A stretch of 64,000 nt of DNA from Pseudothermotoga sp. (GTDB lineage Bacteria > Thermotogota > Thermotogae > Thermotogales > DSM-5069), in assembly GCA_025060105.1 (NCBI GenBank), contig JANXCS010000004.1, forward strand, positions 151,414 through 215,413. The letters run 5' to 3'. Shown here one piece after another: positions 47,102-57,209 of this stretch. The notes beneath the pieces are model-generated. The model saw only the letters and a program-made list of their open reading frames with translations, made no database searches and was not told where the DNA came from. The position numbers were made by a program, and so were the translations under genes. Position 1 is the first letter of the stretch. Every line of letters starts with the position of its first letter.

Positions 47102-47155
47102 TCTCTACACCCCCTTCGAATTTCGTTTGTTATTATTATACAGGAGGTGCTTCGA

Positions 47156-47569
47156 TTGAGAACAGAATGGCTTGGTAAGATGGCATTTCTTGCTTACACA
47201 GATTCAAACAGGCAAATTTTGATGGATGCGAAGAAAGAAAACGGAGGCTTATCCGCAGGACCAAGTCCGATGGAACTCGTACTCGCAGCACTCACAGGTT
47301 GTACCGGTATTGATGTGATCTCGATACTTTCCAAAATGAAAGTGATCGACGAGGTGGAAAGTTTTAGAATGGAAGTTTCAGCGGATCGCGCGCAAGATCA
47401 TCCAAAAGTGTACACGAAGATCCATTTGAAGTATATCTTCAAATTCAAAAACCAACCACTCAAAGAACAGGTTGAAAAGGCTGTCCAGCTTTCACAGGAG
47501 AAGTATTGTAGCGTCTCTGGTATGTTGAAAAAATCCGCAGATCTAACTTACGAGATCATCTATGAATGA
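47156..47569 (+). CDS. OsmC/Ohr family peroxiredoxin-like protein
   Basis: A 137-residue OsmC-like protein with the two redox cysteines in [10 protein letters not shown] and KYCSVSGM, and the family [12 protein letters not shown]. The family reduces organic or inorganic peroxides. The start is moved to TTG 47156 because AGGAGGTGC lies five bases upstream; the GTG at 47147 falls inside that site. A TATTATTATA stretch just upstream is a likely -10 region. First gene of a plus-strand run through comM. Confidence 0.88.
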   Translation: MRTEWLGKMAFLAYTDSNRQILMDAKKENGGLSAGPSPMELVLAALTGCTGIDVISILSKMKVIDEVESFRMEVSADRAQDHPKVYTKIHLKYIFKFKNQPLKEQVEKAVQLSQEKYCSVSGMLKKSADLTYEIIYE

Positions 47570-47578
47570 GGTGAACTC

Positions 47579-48133
47579 ATGCTTTTAGCGAGTTTCAAAT
47601 TTTTCAGCACAACGATCGAAATCGTTCAAGATGATATCACGAAACAGGACACCGAGGTCATAGTGAACGCCGCTAACTCTCATTTGAAACACGGTGGAGG
47701 CGTGGCCGGCGCGATAGTCCGCGCAGGTGGGGAAGAAATACAAAAGGAAAGCGACGAATATGTGAAAAAGAATGGACCAGTTCCAGTTTCAGAGGTAGCA
47801 GTCACTAAAGCAGGAAAACTGAGAGCGAAATACATTTTTCACGCTGTCGGTCCCAGATGGGGTGAGGGGAACGAACACGAAAAACTCTACAGAACCGTTC
47901 AGAACATTTTGAAAAAGGCGGAGCAAATGAGTGTAACTTCGATCAGTATTCCGGCTATAAGTAGCGGTATTTTCGGTTTTCCGAAGGATCAGTGTGCCGA
48001 GGTCTTTTTTAAGGCCATAACGGATTTCCTCACAGAGAGGCAAAATACTTGCTTGAAACTCATAAGGCTTTGCAACATAGATGAGGAGACGAGTAGAATC
48101 TTTCTCTCCGTTTTTGAAAGGAGCGGGAGGTGA
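47579..48133 (+). CDS. Macro domain protein (ADP-ribose-binding, probable deacetylase/hydrolase)
   Basis: A 184-residue single macro domain. It shows DTEVIVNAANSHLKHGGGVAGAIVRAGG near residue 24 and IPAISSGIFGFPKDQCAEVF near 125, the ADP-ribose-binding loops of the MacroD/YmdB type. Such enzymes remove O-acetyl groups from ADP-ribose or ADP-ribose from proteins. It follows osmC by nine bases. Confidence 0.9.
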   Translation: MLLASFKFFSTTIEIVQDDITKQDTEVIVNAANSHLKHGGGVAGAIVRAGGEEIQKESDEYVKKNGPVPVSEVAVTKAGKLRAKYIFHAVGPRWGEGNEHEKLYRTVQNILKKAEQMSVTSISIPAISSGIFGFPKDQCAEVFFKAITDFLTERQNTCLKLIRLCNIDEETSRIFLSVFERSGR

Positions 48134-48137
48134 GAAG

Positions 48138-48434
48138 GTGCAGAACGAGGAGAAAGAAGTTGTAAAACTTTCCATGCAAGAGTTGATAGTTCTTTTCTTC
48201 AACACCATTGCTGGTCGCTGTTGGGCAAGATTGGGCCTCACGAGAGACGAATACGGTGAACTGAGACAAGATCTCAAAGAGGCCAGGATGGGCATCGATG
48301 TACTCGATGCGGTTTTGAAAGCGATTGAGGATGATCTGGAAGAAGATCTCAAAAGAGAACTCGAAGCGGTCTTGGCTAACTTGAAACTGAACTACTTCAA
48401 TCAGTACAGCAAGACGAAAGAGGTAAAAACATGA
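48138..48434 (+). CDS. DUF1844 family protein
   Basis: A 98-residue helical protein (LSMQELIVLFFNTIAGRCWARLG; DLKEARMGIDVLDAVLKAI) typical of DUF1844, a family of unknown function widely found in thermophiles. The start is moved to GTG 48138, preceded by GGGAGGTGA; the longer frame from 48081 lies within the macro-domain gene. Its stop overlaps the ychF start (ATGA). Confidence 0.8.
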   Translation: MQNEEKEVVKLSMQELIVLFFNTIAGRCWARLGLTRDEYGELRQDLKEARMGIDVLDAVLKAIEDDLEEDLKRELEAVLANLKLNYFNQYSKTKEVKT

Positions 48435-49516
48435 AAAAGGCAGGCATAGTTGGCCTCCCAAACAGTGGAAAGTCAACGCTTTTTAACGCACTGACGGATC
48501 AAAGTGTCCCAGCAGAAAAGTACCCATTCTGCACGATAGATCCCAACGTAGGAATACTCGCCGTTGAGGATGAGAGATTGACAAAGCTCGCTCGGATGGA
48601 AGGTTCCAAACAGCAAGTTCATCCTTTTTTTCACATCGTCGATATCGCCGGTTTAGTGAAAGGGGCGAGCAAAGGGGAAGGATTGGGTAATCAGTTCCTC
48701 GATCATATAAGCAAAGTGGATCTGATTTTTCATGTTGTTCGTTGTTTCAAAATCGACGATGTCTCCCACCCCATGGGCAGTATCGATCCTGCGAGGGACA
48801 TCGAAATAGTGGAGGTCGAATTGATACTGAAAGATCTAGAGACAGTGAACAAAAGGATCGAAAAGATCTCCAAACAAGCTAAGGCTGGGGAAGAACACGC
48901 GCGATTTGAGCTTCACTTTCTCGAACAATTGAGAGCACATCTTGGAGCTGGCAAACTCGCAAGAACCCTTCAGAGGAATCAACAAGAACAATCTATTTTG
49001 GATTCCTTGTTTCTCCTCACAGAAAAACCGATCGTGTACGTTGCGAACGTCGACGATTGGGGACTAGAAAACGGCTTGGACAGAATCGTTGAGCGAATGG
49101 CGAACGAAAGATCCTCTGCTTTTCTCGCGGTTAATGCTCAGTTGGAGTTCGAGGCGAGAGAACTCTCGGCCGAAGAAGCGATGGAATTACTCTCAGCTTA
49201 TGGATTCAGAGAGAACCTTAAGAAAAGGTTCTTGACACAGATCAAACGCGCCCTAAAGCTCATATGCTTCCTCACCGCAACAAAAAATGAAGCGAGGAGC
49301 TGGTTGATCCCTGAAGGAACATCGGCGTACGATGCGGCAGGGATGATCCATTCGGATATCCAAAGGGGATTCATAAAAGCTGAAGTGATTCCTTTCGAAG
49401 AACTGGTTCACTATTCTTCCTTCAAGGAAGCACGTGAAGCAGGCGCGGTTAAATCACACGGTAAGGATTATTTGATCAGGGAGGGAGACGTTGTCCATTT
49501 TCTCTTCCATGCTTGA
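48431..49516 (+). CDS. ychF: Ribosome-associated OBG-family GTPase/ATPase YchF
   Basis: A 361-residue YchF protein with GLPNSGKSTLFNAL, DIAGLVKGASKGEGLGNQFL, the NVDD base motif (NxxE-type, consistent with ATP preference) and a C-terminal TGS-like domain (ARSWLIPEGTSAYDAAGMIHSDI; GAVKSHGKDYLIREGDVVHFLF). It binds ribosomes and affects stress responses. It overlaps the following gene by 26 bases. Confidence 0.94.
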   Translation: MKKAGIVGLPNSGKSTLFNALTDQSVPAEKYPFCTIDPNVGILAVEDERLTKLARMEGSKQQVHPFFHIVDIAGLVKGASKGEGLGNQFLDHISKVDLIFHVVRCFKIDDVSHPMGSIDPARDIEIVEVELILKDLETVNKRIEKISKQAKAGEEHARFELHFLEQLRAHLGAGKLARTLQRNQQEQSILDSLFLLTEKPIVYVANVDDWGLENGLDRIVERMANERSSAFLAVNAQLEFEARELSAEEAMELLSAYGFRENLKKRFLTQIKRALKLICFLTATKNEARSWLIPEGTSAYDAAGMIHSDIQRGFIKAEVIPFEELVHYSSFKEAREAGAVKSHGKDYLIREGDVVHFLFHA

Positions 49517-49868
49517 TCTTCTGAAAAATACGCCGTTGGTTGCGACAGTTCTTTCTTTTCTGGTTGCGCAGCTCATAAAGATCGTCACACATCGAAATTT
49601 TAAGGCTTTCAAAAAATACGGTGGTATGCCGTCAGGTCATGCGGCAGCTATGGCTGGACTCGCATTCACACTTGGAAGATGTCTAGGCTACGCATCTCCC
49701 ATCACGGCAGTTGCCGTAGCTTTGCTCATGGTTGTCGTGTCGGACGCGGTCAACTTGAGACCCTACGTCAGGGAAGATTTGGGCCACACCTGGCTCGAAG
49801 CCTTCGCTGGTATTGCGGTAGGGTTCATCGTCTCTCACCTTCTACCAGCGAGAATTCCTCTTTGGTGA
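49491..49868 (+). CDS. Divergent PAP2 family membrane protein
   Basis: A 125-residue membrane protein of the divergent PAP2 (DUF212/YuiD) family with KKYGGMPSGHAAAMAGLAF and LGHTWLEAFAGIAVGF, the two phosphatase-type His motifs. About four membrane segments are expected. The TTG start at 49491 has GGGAGGGA four bases upstream, inside ychF. It may act on a lipid phosphate. Confidence 0.82.
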   Translation: MSIFSSMLDLLKNTPLVATVLSFLVAQLIKIVTHRNFKAFKKYGGMPSGHAAAMAGLAFTLGRCLGYASPITAVAVALLMVVVSDAVNLRPYVREDLGHTWLEAFAGIAVGFIVSHLLPARIPLW

Positions 49869-49880
49869 AGGAGGATTTCA

Positions 49881-51386
49881 ATGCCTGCAAAGCTCTCTTC
49901 TGCAACACTCGTTGGTTTGAATGTCTTTCCAGTCGAAGTAGAAGTGGATATCGACAGAAGAAGTGTCATACACGATGTGGACATCGTTGGACTTGGGGAC
50001 ACCGCAGTGAAAGAGAGCAAGAAGAGGATCAAGAGCGCTTTGAAAAATTCTGGGTTCGATTTTCCACACGGAAGGATCATCGTCAATTTGGCACCTGCGG
50101 ATCTTAAAAAAGAAGGTACTTCTCTGGACCTACCGATAGCGATGGGCGTTCTGCAAGCTTGTGGACATCTAAAAAAGTTTGACTTTCTTTGCATCGGAGA
50201 GCTATCGCTCGACGGTAGAATCAGAAAGGTCAAGGGCGTGCTCACCATGTTATTACAGCTCTCAATGGGTGGATTCTCAAAGCCTATAATCGTTCCAAAA
50301 GAAAACGAAGTGGAAGCCAAAATGGTGAAAAATCTAAAGATTTACTGTTTTGACCACGTGAAACAGGTCGTTGAGTTCATCAACGGAATGATCGTCCATG
50401 AACCTGTTGAGTTCGAAGGACTTCCGCCATTCTCCTACGATGAAGATCTCGATTTCTCCGATGTGAAAGGTCAGACTCTCGCTAAACGTGCCTTGGAAAT
50501 CGCTGCCGCAGGCGCACATAACGTGCTGATGAAGGGAAGCCCTGGGGCAGGTAAAACCATGCTTGCAAAAAGGATCTGCACGATATTGCCACCCTTATCT
50601 GAGGAGGAAGCTTTGGAAACCTTGATGGTTTACAGTGCGGTGGGTCAAATCGATTTTGAAAAACTCAAACGCCCTTTTCGTGCACCACACCACACCGCAT
50701 CGAGTGTGGCCATCATAGGTGGAGGGAACGACGCGAGACCGGGTGAAATAAGTCTTGCACACAACGGTGTGCTTTTTCTAGATGAATTACCTGAGTTTCG
50801 CAGAGACGTTATAGAGGCTCTCAGACAACCCCTCGAAGAAGGCTCTGTGACGGTCGCGAGGGCCAAGGTAACTGTGACTTATCCTGCCCGTTTCATGCTC
50901 ATCGCAGCAATGAATCCCTGCCCGTGTGGAAACTACGGTGATCCGAAAACCGTTTGCAACTGTTCGCCTTACGACATCATCAGGTACAACAAGAAAATTT
51001 CTGGACCTATACTGGACAGGATTGACATACTCGTTCATGTAGGAAGGATAGATCCAGAAGAGTACTTTTCAAAGGATTCCTCCGAGAGCAGTGTGAAGAT
51101 AAGAGAGCGTGTTTGCAGAGCGAGAGAGATCCAAAAGAGAAGATATAAAGATGTCAAAATCTCAACGAACTCCCAGCTCAACTCTAAATTGATCAAGAAG
51201 TTCATCAAAGTCGATGAGAAAACAGAACAACTTTTGAAGCTCACAGTTTCGAAGTACAATTTGTCAGCTAGATCGATAGACAAAATCTTGAAGGTCGCAA
51301 GGACTATCGCTGATCTAGAAAATTCACAAAATGTCGAGTACAAACATGTTGCCGAGTCAATTCAGTACAAACTGAACCAAGAATGA
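49881..51386 (+). CDS. comM: ComM/YifB family Mg-chelatase-like AAA ATPase
   Basis: A 501-residue ComM/YifB protein. It has an N-terminal Lon-like domain (VNLAPADLKKEGTSLDLPIAMG), then a magnesium-chelatase-type AAA domain (MKGSPGAGKTMLAKR; FRAPHHTASSVAIIGGG; GVLFLDELPEF) and a cysteine group (NPCPCGNYG...CNC). In naturally competent bacteria ComM is a branch-migration helicase that promotes integration of incoming DNA. GGAGG lies upstream of the ATG. Last gene of the run. Confidence 0.92.
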   Translation: MPAKLSSATLVGLNVFPVEVEVDIDRRSVIHDVDIVGLGDTAVKESKKRIKSALKNSGFDFPHGRIIVNLAPADLKKEGTSLDLPIAMGVLQACGHLKKFDFLCIGELSLDGRIRKVKGVLTMLLQLSMGGFSKPIIVPKENEVEAKMVKNLKIYCFDHVKQVVEFINGMIVHEPVEFEGLPPFSYDEDLDFSDVKGQTLAKRALEIAAAGAHNVLMKGSPGAGKTMLAKRICTILPPLSEEEALETLMVYSAVGQIDFEKLKRPFRAPHHTASSVAIIGGGNDARPGEISLAHNGVLFLDELPEFRRDVIEALRQPLEEGSVTVARAKVTVTYPARFMLIAAMNPCPCGNYGDPKTVCNCSPYDIIRYNKKISGPILDRIDILVHVGRIDPEEYFSKDSSESSVKIRERVCRAREIQKRRYKDVKISTNSQLNSKLIKKFIKVDEKTEQLLKLTVSKYNLSARSIDKILKVARTIADLENSQNVEYKHVAESIQYKLNQE

Positions 51387-51817
51387 TCTCGAGCTGGTCC
51401 GATCCAACGGGAGTGAGAGGATAATAAAAAACCATCTTGATTAGAAACGCTGGTTTTTGAAAAGATTTCCAGACGATAGAGCTTACGAACGCTGAATGGT
51501 TCAACCAAAAATGGATCTGGACGATGCTGATTTCATTGTTGTCTGTCCTCTGATACAACGAGTTGCTCAAAAAGTTTATTTGATGATCGATGATGCTATC
51601 AGATTCGATGGTCGATCCAAAAAACTGAGGAAAATGGCGATGTTACTCGACAAACACTGTATTTCAATCCGAATCACTTTCTAGGTGGTATCATCTGAAG
51701 TTTTTGACGAAAAACTTTGCAGAAAGAACTGTAGAACTGTCAAGAACGGTGTTTGATTCGTTTCAACTTACTCCACCAAGTTTGAAAGCTTTTTGTATAA
51801 TCTCTTTGGTGAAAGCT
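51387..51817. other. Gap of about 430 bases between comM and the flavodoxin gene
   Basis: No gene supported. A 62-codon frame (51496-51684, plus) has no ribosome binding site and no recognisable protein. TATAAT at 51796-51801 lies just upstream of the flavodoxin-like gene and may be its -10 box, but no good -35 is seen. The stretch could be a decayed gene or an untranslated region. Confidence 0.5.
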
Positions 51818-52261
51818 ATGGAATGGATGATAGTGTATTTCACGAGAAGTGGAACTTGCGAGAGAATAGCAAAAAAGATCGCTGAAACGACAGGTTTTCG
51901 CGCTGTCAGGTTGTACGATGATGTGAATTGGTCTGGCTTTCTTGGTTTCATGAAGGCAGGTTTCTACGCTTTGACTGGAAGGCGAACGAAGATCGAAATT
52001 GAAGAAGAGCTCAACGCTGATCGATTCGTTCTGATCACACCCATCTGGGCCGGATCAATCACACCAGCTGCACGGACTTTCATTGAACATTTCGGTCCAT
52101 CGAAAATATTACTCGTGACCGTTTCGGAAGTGACTAAACCTGAAGATGTCTCGAGGTCTTTGAAGAAGAAATACAATTTGCTCGGTGTTCACGGCTTCAC
52201 AAAGAAGACCAATGAGAGTGAAGTGATGAGGCAATTGGTTGAAAAGTTGCAAAAGATTTGA
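51818..52261 (+). CDS. Flavodoxin-like protein
   Basis: A 147-residue protein whose N-terminus has the FMN phosphate-binding loop of flavodoxins (VYFTRSGTCERIAKKIAE), followed by LITPIWAGSITPAARTFIEHF, a flavodoxin/NADPH-reductase-type loop. It is probably an electron carrier or quinone/flavin reductase. The start is set at ATG 51818, five bases after GGTGA; the longer frame from 51704 contains the likely -10 box and has no family sequence at its N-terminus. Confidence 0.75.
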   Translation: MEWMIVYFTRSGTCERIAKKIAETTGFRAVRLYDDVNWSGFLGFMKAGFYALTGRRTKIEIEEELNADRFVLITPIWAGSITPAARTFIEHFGPSKILLVTVSEVTKPEDVSRSLKKKYNLLGVHGFTKKTNESEVMRQLVEKLQKI

Positions 52262-52278
52262 CGGACCTTTTCACCTCT

Positions 52279-52306
52279 TGAAAGACCCAAGGTCCTGTGA
52301 TAAGAT
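52279..52306 (+). promoter_or_regulatory. Predicted promoter of the tRNA cluster
   Basis: TTGAAA (52279-52284) and TAAGAT (52301-52306) with a 16-base spacer, about 24 bases before tRNA-Lys. Confidence 0.5.
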
Positions 52307-52329
52307 TGTACTTGCACTGTCGACTGGTT

Positions 52330-52405
52330 GACCCGCTAGCTCAGCAGGCAGAGCACCTGACTTTTAATCAGGGGGTCCTGGGTTCGAGTCCCAGGCGGGT
52401 CACCA
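52330..52405 (+). tRNA. tRNA-Lys (anticodon TTT)
   Basis: A 76-base cloverleaf: acceptor GACCCGC/GCGGGTC, anticodon loop CTTTTAA giving TTT, T-loop GGTTCGAGTCC, encoded ACCA end. First of three closely spaced tRNAs. Confidence 0.97.
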
Positions 52406-52407
52406 GG

Positions 52408-52495
52408 GCGAGAGTGGCGGAACTGGCAGACGCGCTGGACTTAGAATCCAGTGGGCGATGAGTCCGTGTGGGTTCAAGTCCCACCTCTCGCACCA
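52408..52495 (+). tRNA. tRNA-Leu (anticodon TAG)
   Basis: An 88-base class II tRNA with a long variable arm (GTGGGCGATGAGTCCGTGT region), acceptor GCGAGAG/CTCTCGC, anticodon loop CTTAGAA giving TAG, encoded ACCA end. Two bases separate it from tRNA-Lys. Confidence 0.97.
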
Positions 52496-52499
52496 AATT

Positions 52500-52574
52500 G
52501 CGGGCGTAGCTCAGCGGTAGAGCGTCTGCTTGCCAAGCAGAAGGTCGCGGGTTCGAAACCCGTCGCCCGCTCCA
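52500..52574 (+). tRNA. tRNA-Gly (anticodon GCC)
   Basis: A 75-base cloverleaf with acceptor GCGGGCG/CGCCCGC, anticodon loop TTGCCAA giving GCC, and an encoded TCCA end. It is very similar in sequence to the tRNA-Gly(CCC) at 36073-36147. Confidence 0.97.
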
Positions 52575-52579
52575 AAGAT

Positions 52580-52602
52580 AACCCCCTGTGTCACAGGGGG
52601 TT
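52580..52602 (+). terminator. Terminator of the tRNA cluster
   Basis: AACCCCCTG and CAGGGGGTT pair around a 5-base loop, followed directly by TTTTTT. It lies five bases after the last tRNA. Confidence 0.92.
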
Positions 52603-52720
52603 TTTTCATTGTTTTCGATCGTAAAGAACTCCATACTTAAAACAATTTTCAAGTAGCTTCAATGAGATCTTGTCGCGCATGGATCATAATTGATATTTGG
52701 TGCGGAGGTGTCAAAAAGTT

Positions 52721-55483
52721 TTGAATTCCATCAGAATAAAAGGTGCAAAAGTACACAACTTGAAAAACATAGACGTGGAAATACCGAAGAACACCATCAC
52801 GGTTATAACTGGATTGTCAGGTTCAGGAAAGTCATCCCTCGCCATGGACACGATATACGCTGAAGGCCAAAGGAGATACTTAGAATCGCTCTCAGCCTAC
52901 GCGAGACAGTTTCTGGGGGAGCTCAAAAAACCTGACGTAGACTCTATCGAAGGTCTTTCCCCAGCCATAGCGATAGATCAAAAAAGCGCATCACACAATC
53001 CGAGGTCTACGGTGGGCACAACGACGGAGGTTTATGACCATTTGAGGGTCTTGTTCGCAAAAATAGGCGAACCACACTGTCCTTCCTGCGGTAGACCCGT
53101 TGAAAAGAAGAGTATAGACGAAATCGTCAAAGACGTTTTTTCAAAGTTTTCAGCTTCGTCACGCGTCTACGTACTTGCACCCATCGCGATCGATAAGAAA
53201 GGTACATTCAAGAAAGAGTTACAAACACTCGCTTCTAAAGGATTTGTTCGTGTTGAAATCGATGGACAGATTTTTCGAATCGAAGAAGTGGGCGAATTGG
53301 ACAAGAACAAGCGACACACGATAAAACTCGTCATCGATAGATTGATACTATCTGAGAACGAGAAACACAGGATCGCAGACGATATAGAGATCGCGTTCAG
53401 AGAGAGCAACGGTTTTGTGGAAATCAAGAATGCCGATACGAACGAAAACCTCCTTTTCAGTGAGCACATGATGTGCCCTGTCTGTGGTATAGGCCTTCCA
53501 GAGATAAATCCAAAACTCTTTTCGTTCAATAACCCTTACGGTGCCTGCCCGAATTGTCATGGATTGGGTTACAACCTCCAGATAGACCCTTCACTCGTTG
53601 TGAACGAGAACTTGAGTATAGAAGAAGGAGCACTTTTACCCTTCGGTGAGAGTGAGTATTATCTTTCCATCGTGAGCAAAATTGTGAAACTGTTTGGTGC
53701 TTCCACCAAAGTTCCATTCAGAGAACTGCCATCAGTTGTTCAAGATGCTCTTCTCTATGGTTATGCAGATTTCGAAGGTGCAGTCAATTACGTCGAAAGA
53801 CGCTATGAGCAGACCGCCTCGCAAGACGTGAAAGAATGGATAGAAAAGAATTTCATCGTACAAAGGATCTGTCCTGTTTGTAACGGTAAAAGGCTCAAGC
53901 CTGAGGCGCTCGCCGTCACCATCAGGGGTCTCAACATAATCGATGTGACGAATTTGACTATAGACAAAGCTCACAAATTCTTCGAAGATTTACAAAATTC
54001 TTTGTCTGAGAGAGAAATCAAAATCGTTGGCGATCTTCTGACGGAGATCAGAAAAAGACTACAATTCATGATCGACGTTGGCTTGGGATATCTGACCCTT
54101 TCTCGGCCAGTCAACACCTTATCTGGTGGGGAAGCTCAAAGGATCAGGCTCGCAACTCAAATTGGCTCTGGGCTGACGGGAGTCACATACGTACTCGACG
54201 AACCCACGATCGGTTTGCACCAGCGCGACAACTTGAGATTGATCAACACACTCAAGAAATTGAAAGATCTTGGTAACACCGTTATAGTCGTCGAACACGA
54301 CGAAGAAATCATAAAGAACGCCGACTACATAGTCGATCTCGGCCCGTACGGTGGAGATCGCGGGGGAAAAGTGATCTTCACTGGAACCGTTAAGCATCTG
54401 ATCGAGAACCCAGACGGGTCTTTAACTGGGCAATATCTATCGGGCATGAGGAAGATAGAATACCCAGTTACTCGGAGGAAGGGAAATGGGAAGTTCTTGA
54501 CTGTGGTGGGTGCGAGGCACAACAACCTGAAGAACATCACCGTCAAGTTTCCACTCGGCACATTCATATGTATCACGGGAGTTTCGGGATCGGGAAAGTC
54601 TTCGCTCGTCATAGATACACTGTATCCCGCGATCATGAATTCGATTTACAAGACCAAGCTACCCGTTGGAGAACACGACAGAATAGAAGGCTTGGAGAAC
54701 ATAGACAAGATCATCGCAATAGATCAATCACCCATAGGTAGAACTCCCCGCAGTAATCCGGCCACTTACACGAAAGTTTTTGACGATATAAGAGAACTAT
54801 TCGCAATGACTCCGGAAGCGAAAGCGAAGGGTTACAACAAAAGCAGGTTCAGTTTCAACTTGAAAGGTGGAAGATGTGAAGCTTGTCAGGGACACGGCTT
54901 GGTCAAGATCGAGATGCTATTCTTACCAGACGTTTACGTTGAATGTGATGTTTGCAAAGGCAAAAGATACAACGAAGAAACGCTTCAAGTCAGATACAAA
55001 GGGAAGAACATATACGAGGTGCTCGAAATGTCGGTGGAGGAAGCTTTGGAGTTTTTCAAAAATGTACCTACCATTCGTCGAACGCTGAGCTTACTCAACG
55101 AGGTGGGGTTGGGGTATATAAAACTGGGTCAAGCGGCAACGACGCTGTCTGGTGGAGAAGCGCAGAGAATAAAACTCGCTTCTGAACTGAGAAAGGTAGC
55201 CACTGGTAAGACCTTATACATATTGGACGAACCAACCGTTGGCCTCCATTTTGAGGATGTCAAAAGGTTGATAGGTGTGCTTCACAAGTTGGTCGACAAG
55301 GGAAACACCGTGATAGTCATCGAGCACAACCTCGATGTCATAAAGAACGCAGACTACGTGATCGATCTTGGACCAGAAGGTGGCGACGATGGGGGATTCC
55401 TGGTGGCCTGTGGCACTCCTGAAGAAGTTGCAAAGGTAGAAACGTCACACACAGGAAGATTTCTCAAGGAAGTTTTGAGGTGA
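52721..55483 (+). CDS. uvrA: Excinuclease ABC subunit A
   Basis: A 920-residue UvrA. It has two ABC ATPase modules with Walker [20 protein letters not shown] and [17 protein letters not shown], two LSGGEAQRI signatures, and zinc modules ([21 protein letters not shown]...[12 protein letters not shown]...CDVCKG). It recognises bulky DNA damage in nucleotide excision repair. The start is moved to TTG 52721 behind GGAGGTG; the frame from 52697 includes that ribosome binding site. The next gene starts four bases after its stop. Confidence 0.95.
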   Translation: MNSIRIKGAKVHNLKNIDVEIPKNTITVITGLSGSGKSSLAMDTIYAEGQRRYLESLSAYARQFLGELKKPDVDSIEGLSPAIAIDQKSASHNPRSTVGTTTEVYDHLRVLFAKIGEPHCPSCGRPVEKKSIDEIVKDVFSKFSASSRVYVLAPIAIDKKGTFKKELQTLASKGFVRVEIDGQIFRIEEVGELDKNKRHTIKLVIDRLILSENEKHRIADDIEIAFRESNGFVEIKNADTNENLLFSEHMMCPVCGIGLPEINPKLFSFNNPYGACPNCHGLGYNLQIDPSLVVNENLSIEEGALLPFGESEYYLSIVSKIVKLFGASTKVPFRELPSVVQDALLYGYADFEGAVNYVERRYEQTASQDVKEWIEKNFIVQRICPVCNGKRLKPEALAVTIRGLNIIDVTNLTIDKAHKFFEDLQNSLSEREIKIVGDLLTEIRKRLQFMIDVGLGYLTLSRPVNTLSGGEAQRIRLATQIGSGLTGVTYVLDEPTIGLHQRDNLRLINTLKKLKDLGNTVIVVEHDEEIIKNADYIVDLGPYGGDRGGKVIFTGTVKHLIENPDGSLTGQYLSGMRKIEYPVTRRKGNGKFLTVVGARHNNLKNITVKFPLGTFICITGVSGSGKSSLVIDTLYPAIMNSIYKTKLPVGEHDRIEGLENIDKIIAIDQSPIGRTPRSNPATYTKVFDDIRELFAMTPEAKAKGYNKSRFSFNLKGGRCEACQGHGLVKIEMLFLPDVYVECDVCKGKRYNEETLQVRYKGKNIYEVLEMSVEEALEFFKNVPTIRRTLSLLNEVGLGYIKLGQAATTLSGGEAQRIKLASELRKVATGKTLYILDEPTVGLHFEDVKRLIGVLHKLVDKGNTVIVIEHNLDVIKNADYVIDLGPEGGDDGGFLVACGTPEEVAKVETSHTGRFLKEVLR

Positions 55484-55487
55484 TAAC

Positions 55488-57209
55488 GTGCGAAAATTGT
55501 TCTTAACTGTTCTACTAGTGACAGTTACTTTGGGTTTTGGATATCGATTCTATTTTGCAAATCTCCATGCTCACACATCCTATTCGGATGGAACAGGTAC
55601 ACCCGAAGAAGCTTTCAAACATGCAAAAAGCTACGTTCAAATTCAAGCAATAACAGATCACGCGGAATACTTCTCACAAAAATTGAACGGCAAAGATAAG
55701 TTGAGTCTCATCAAACAATCTGCGCTGACAGCATCGGAAGATGATCGGTTCTTGGCGCTGTGGGGTTTTGAATGGACTGGAGGAGTTGGTCACATCAACG
55801 TTTATTGTACGGACGAGTGGATAGATAGAACGTACAATTTGAATGAACTGTACGGCTGGATCATTAAGAACAAGGCCCTCGCGCAGTTCAACCATCCCAT
55901 CGCCACGTTCGGAACTTTCTACGATTTTGATTACGATCCAAAAGTAGACGAATACATCAACCTGATCGAAGTTGGCAACGGAAGCTGGCGAGGTCGAACG
56001 ATGAGCGACGAAATGTTATCCAATTATATTCTGGCGTTGAAAAAAGGCTGGCATCTCGGCGCTACGGCAGGGCAGGATAACCACAAGGGTAACTGGGGAT
56101 CTTCGAACGATACACGCACAGTCATACTGACAGATAAATTGACTTTCGAATCGGTACTCGAAGCTCTGTGGAACAGACGTACTTACGCTTCCGAAGATAA
56201 AGATGCGAAACTCTGGTTTTCGTGCGATTCCTTCCCCATGGGTTCGATCGTGATGGCGCGCGAACGTTGTAAACTCGCTATTCGCTGTGAAGACGATGAA
56301 CCTTTTGAAAAACTGTACCTCATTTCCGAGAGCGGCACAGTAACAGAATGGACAGTGCAAAAACCTTACTTTGAGGTCGAGATAGAGTTGGTCACACCAG
56401 ACATCAACGAGTGGTACTTCGTTTTCGCCGTTCAAAAGGATGGAGACAGGATCGTTTCTTCACCCATATGGCTCAGAAAGCTGGATATTTACCCACTCAA
56501 CGTGAGGATCACGAACCAGCCAAAAACGCTGAACCTTTCCTTTGATCTGGTCAACATTTCTAATGAGGCAACCGAAGCCGAAATAAAAATTACTGTCGCC
56601 AACAAGTGTGAAACATTTACGACCAAAATGGAGCCAAGAAGCAAACTCACTTTCAACAAAACTTACAGTGATTTGACCTCTGGTCTCATCGATGTTCGCA
56701 TCGATATCAACGGCTTATTAGGTTGGAGAGGCACAACACAAATCGTAGGAGAAACTATGCTTCTGGACGTCAGTCACGACAACGATGAACCCAAAATCAA
56801 CAAATGGCTCTCAGAAGTTTCCAAAACTGTTGGGATTCACATCGAACTGAACAACAGATACTTCAAAAAAGTTCCAGCACAGAAAATTGTGATCTTGCCC
56901 CTTCCGAAAAAAACGAGTTTCGCTGAAAGCAGACGGCTCAACGACTTAGAGATAGAAATTCTCAAACAACATCTCTCTTTGGATGGAAAGATAGCGATGA
57001 TAGCTTTCGACGGGTGCTTAATTGAAGAAAGCTTCTCTCGCTTTCTGAAAGAGGTAGATGACCGACTGAATCTGGTGGAAGCAAATGGCTCTGTGTTCAT
57101 TGGTGTTGATGGAAGATTGTTCAAGCAGTACAGATCGAACCGATTTTTCTTCGCAAGGATCGATTCTCCCGAAGATGTGAAATTCCTTCTTGAGGAGATG
57201 TTGAGATGA
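55488..57209 (+). CDS. Exported PHP-domain protein
   Basis: A 573-residue protein with a signal peptide (MRKLFLTVLLVTVTLGFGY) followed by a PHP-type metallo-phosphoesterase domain: HAH at residues 27-29 (NLHAHTSYSDGTGTPEEAF), ITDHAE near 55-60, QFNHPIA near 127 and TAGQDNHKG near 186. The C-terminal 300 residues are strand-rich and unassigned. PHP enzymes are usually cytoplasmic (histidinol phosphatase, polymerase proofreading), so an exported one is unusual. The GTG start follows GAGGTGAT at the uvrA stop, implying coupling. Its end overlaps tsaB. Confidence 0.82.
   Translation: MRKLFLTVLLVTVTLGFGYRFYFANLHAHTSYSDGTGTPEEAFKHAKSYVQIQAITDHAEYFSQKLNGKDKLSLIKQSALTASEDDRFLALWGFEWTGGVGHINVYCTDEWIDRTYNLNELYGWIIKNKALAQFNHPIATFGTFYDFDYDPKVDEYINLIEVGNGSWRGRTMSDEMLSNYILALKKGWHLGATAGQDNHKGNWGSSNDTRTVILTDKLTFESVLEALWNRRTYASEDKDAKLWFSCDSFPMGSIVMARERCKLAIRCEDDEPFEKLYLISESGTVTEWTVQKPYFEVEIELVTPDINEWYFVFAVQKDGDRIVSSPIWLRKLDIYPLNVRITNQPKTLNLSFDLVNISNEATEAEIKITVANKCETFTTKMEPRSKLTFNKTYSDLTSGLIDVRIDINGLLGWRGTTQIVGETMLLDVSHDNDEPKINKWLSEVSKTVGIHIELNNRYFKKVPAQKIVILPLPKKTSFAESRRLNDLEIEILKQHLSLDGKIAMIAFDGCLIEESFSRFLKEVDDRLNLVEANGSVFIGVDGRLFKQYRSNRFFFARIDSPEDVKFLLEEMLR

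Noticed and set aside
51496..51684. 62-codon plus frame between comM and the flavodoxin gene
   Set aside because: No ribosome binding site, no known motif; kept only as part of an unexplained gap.
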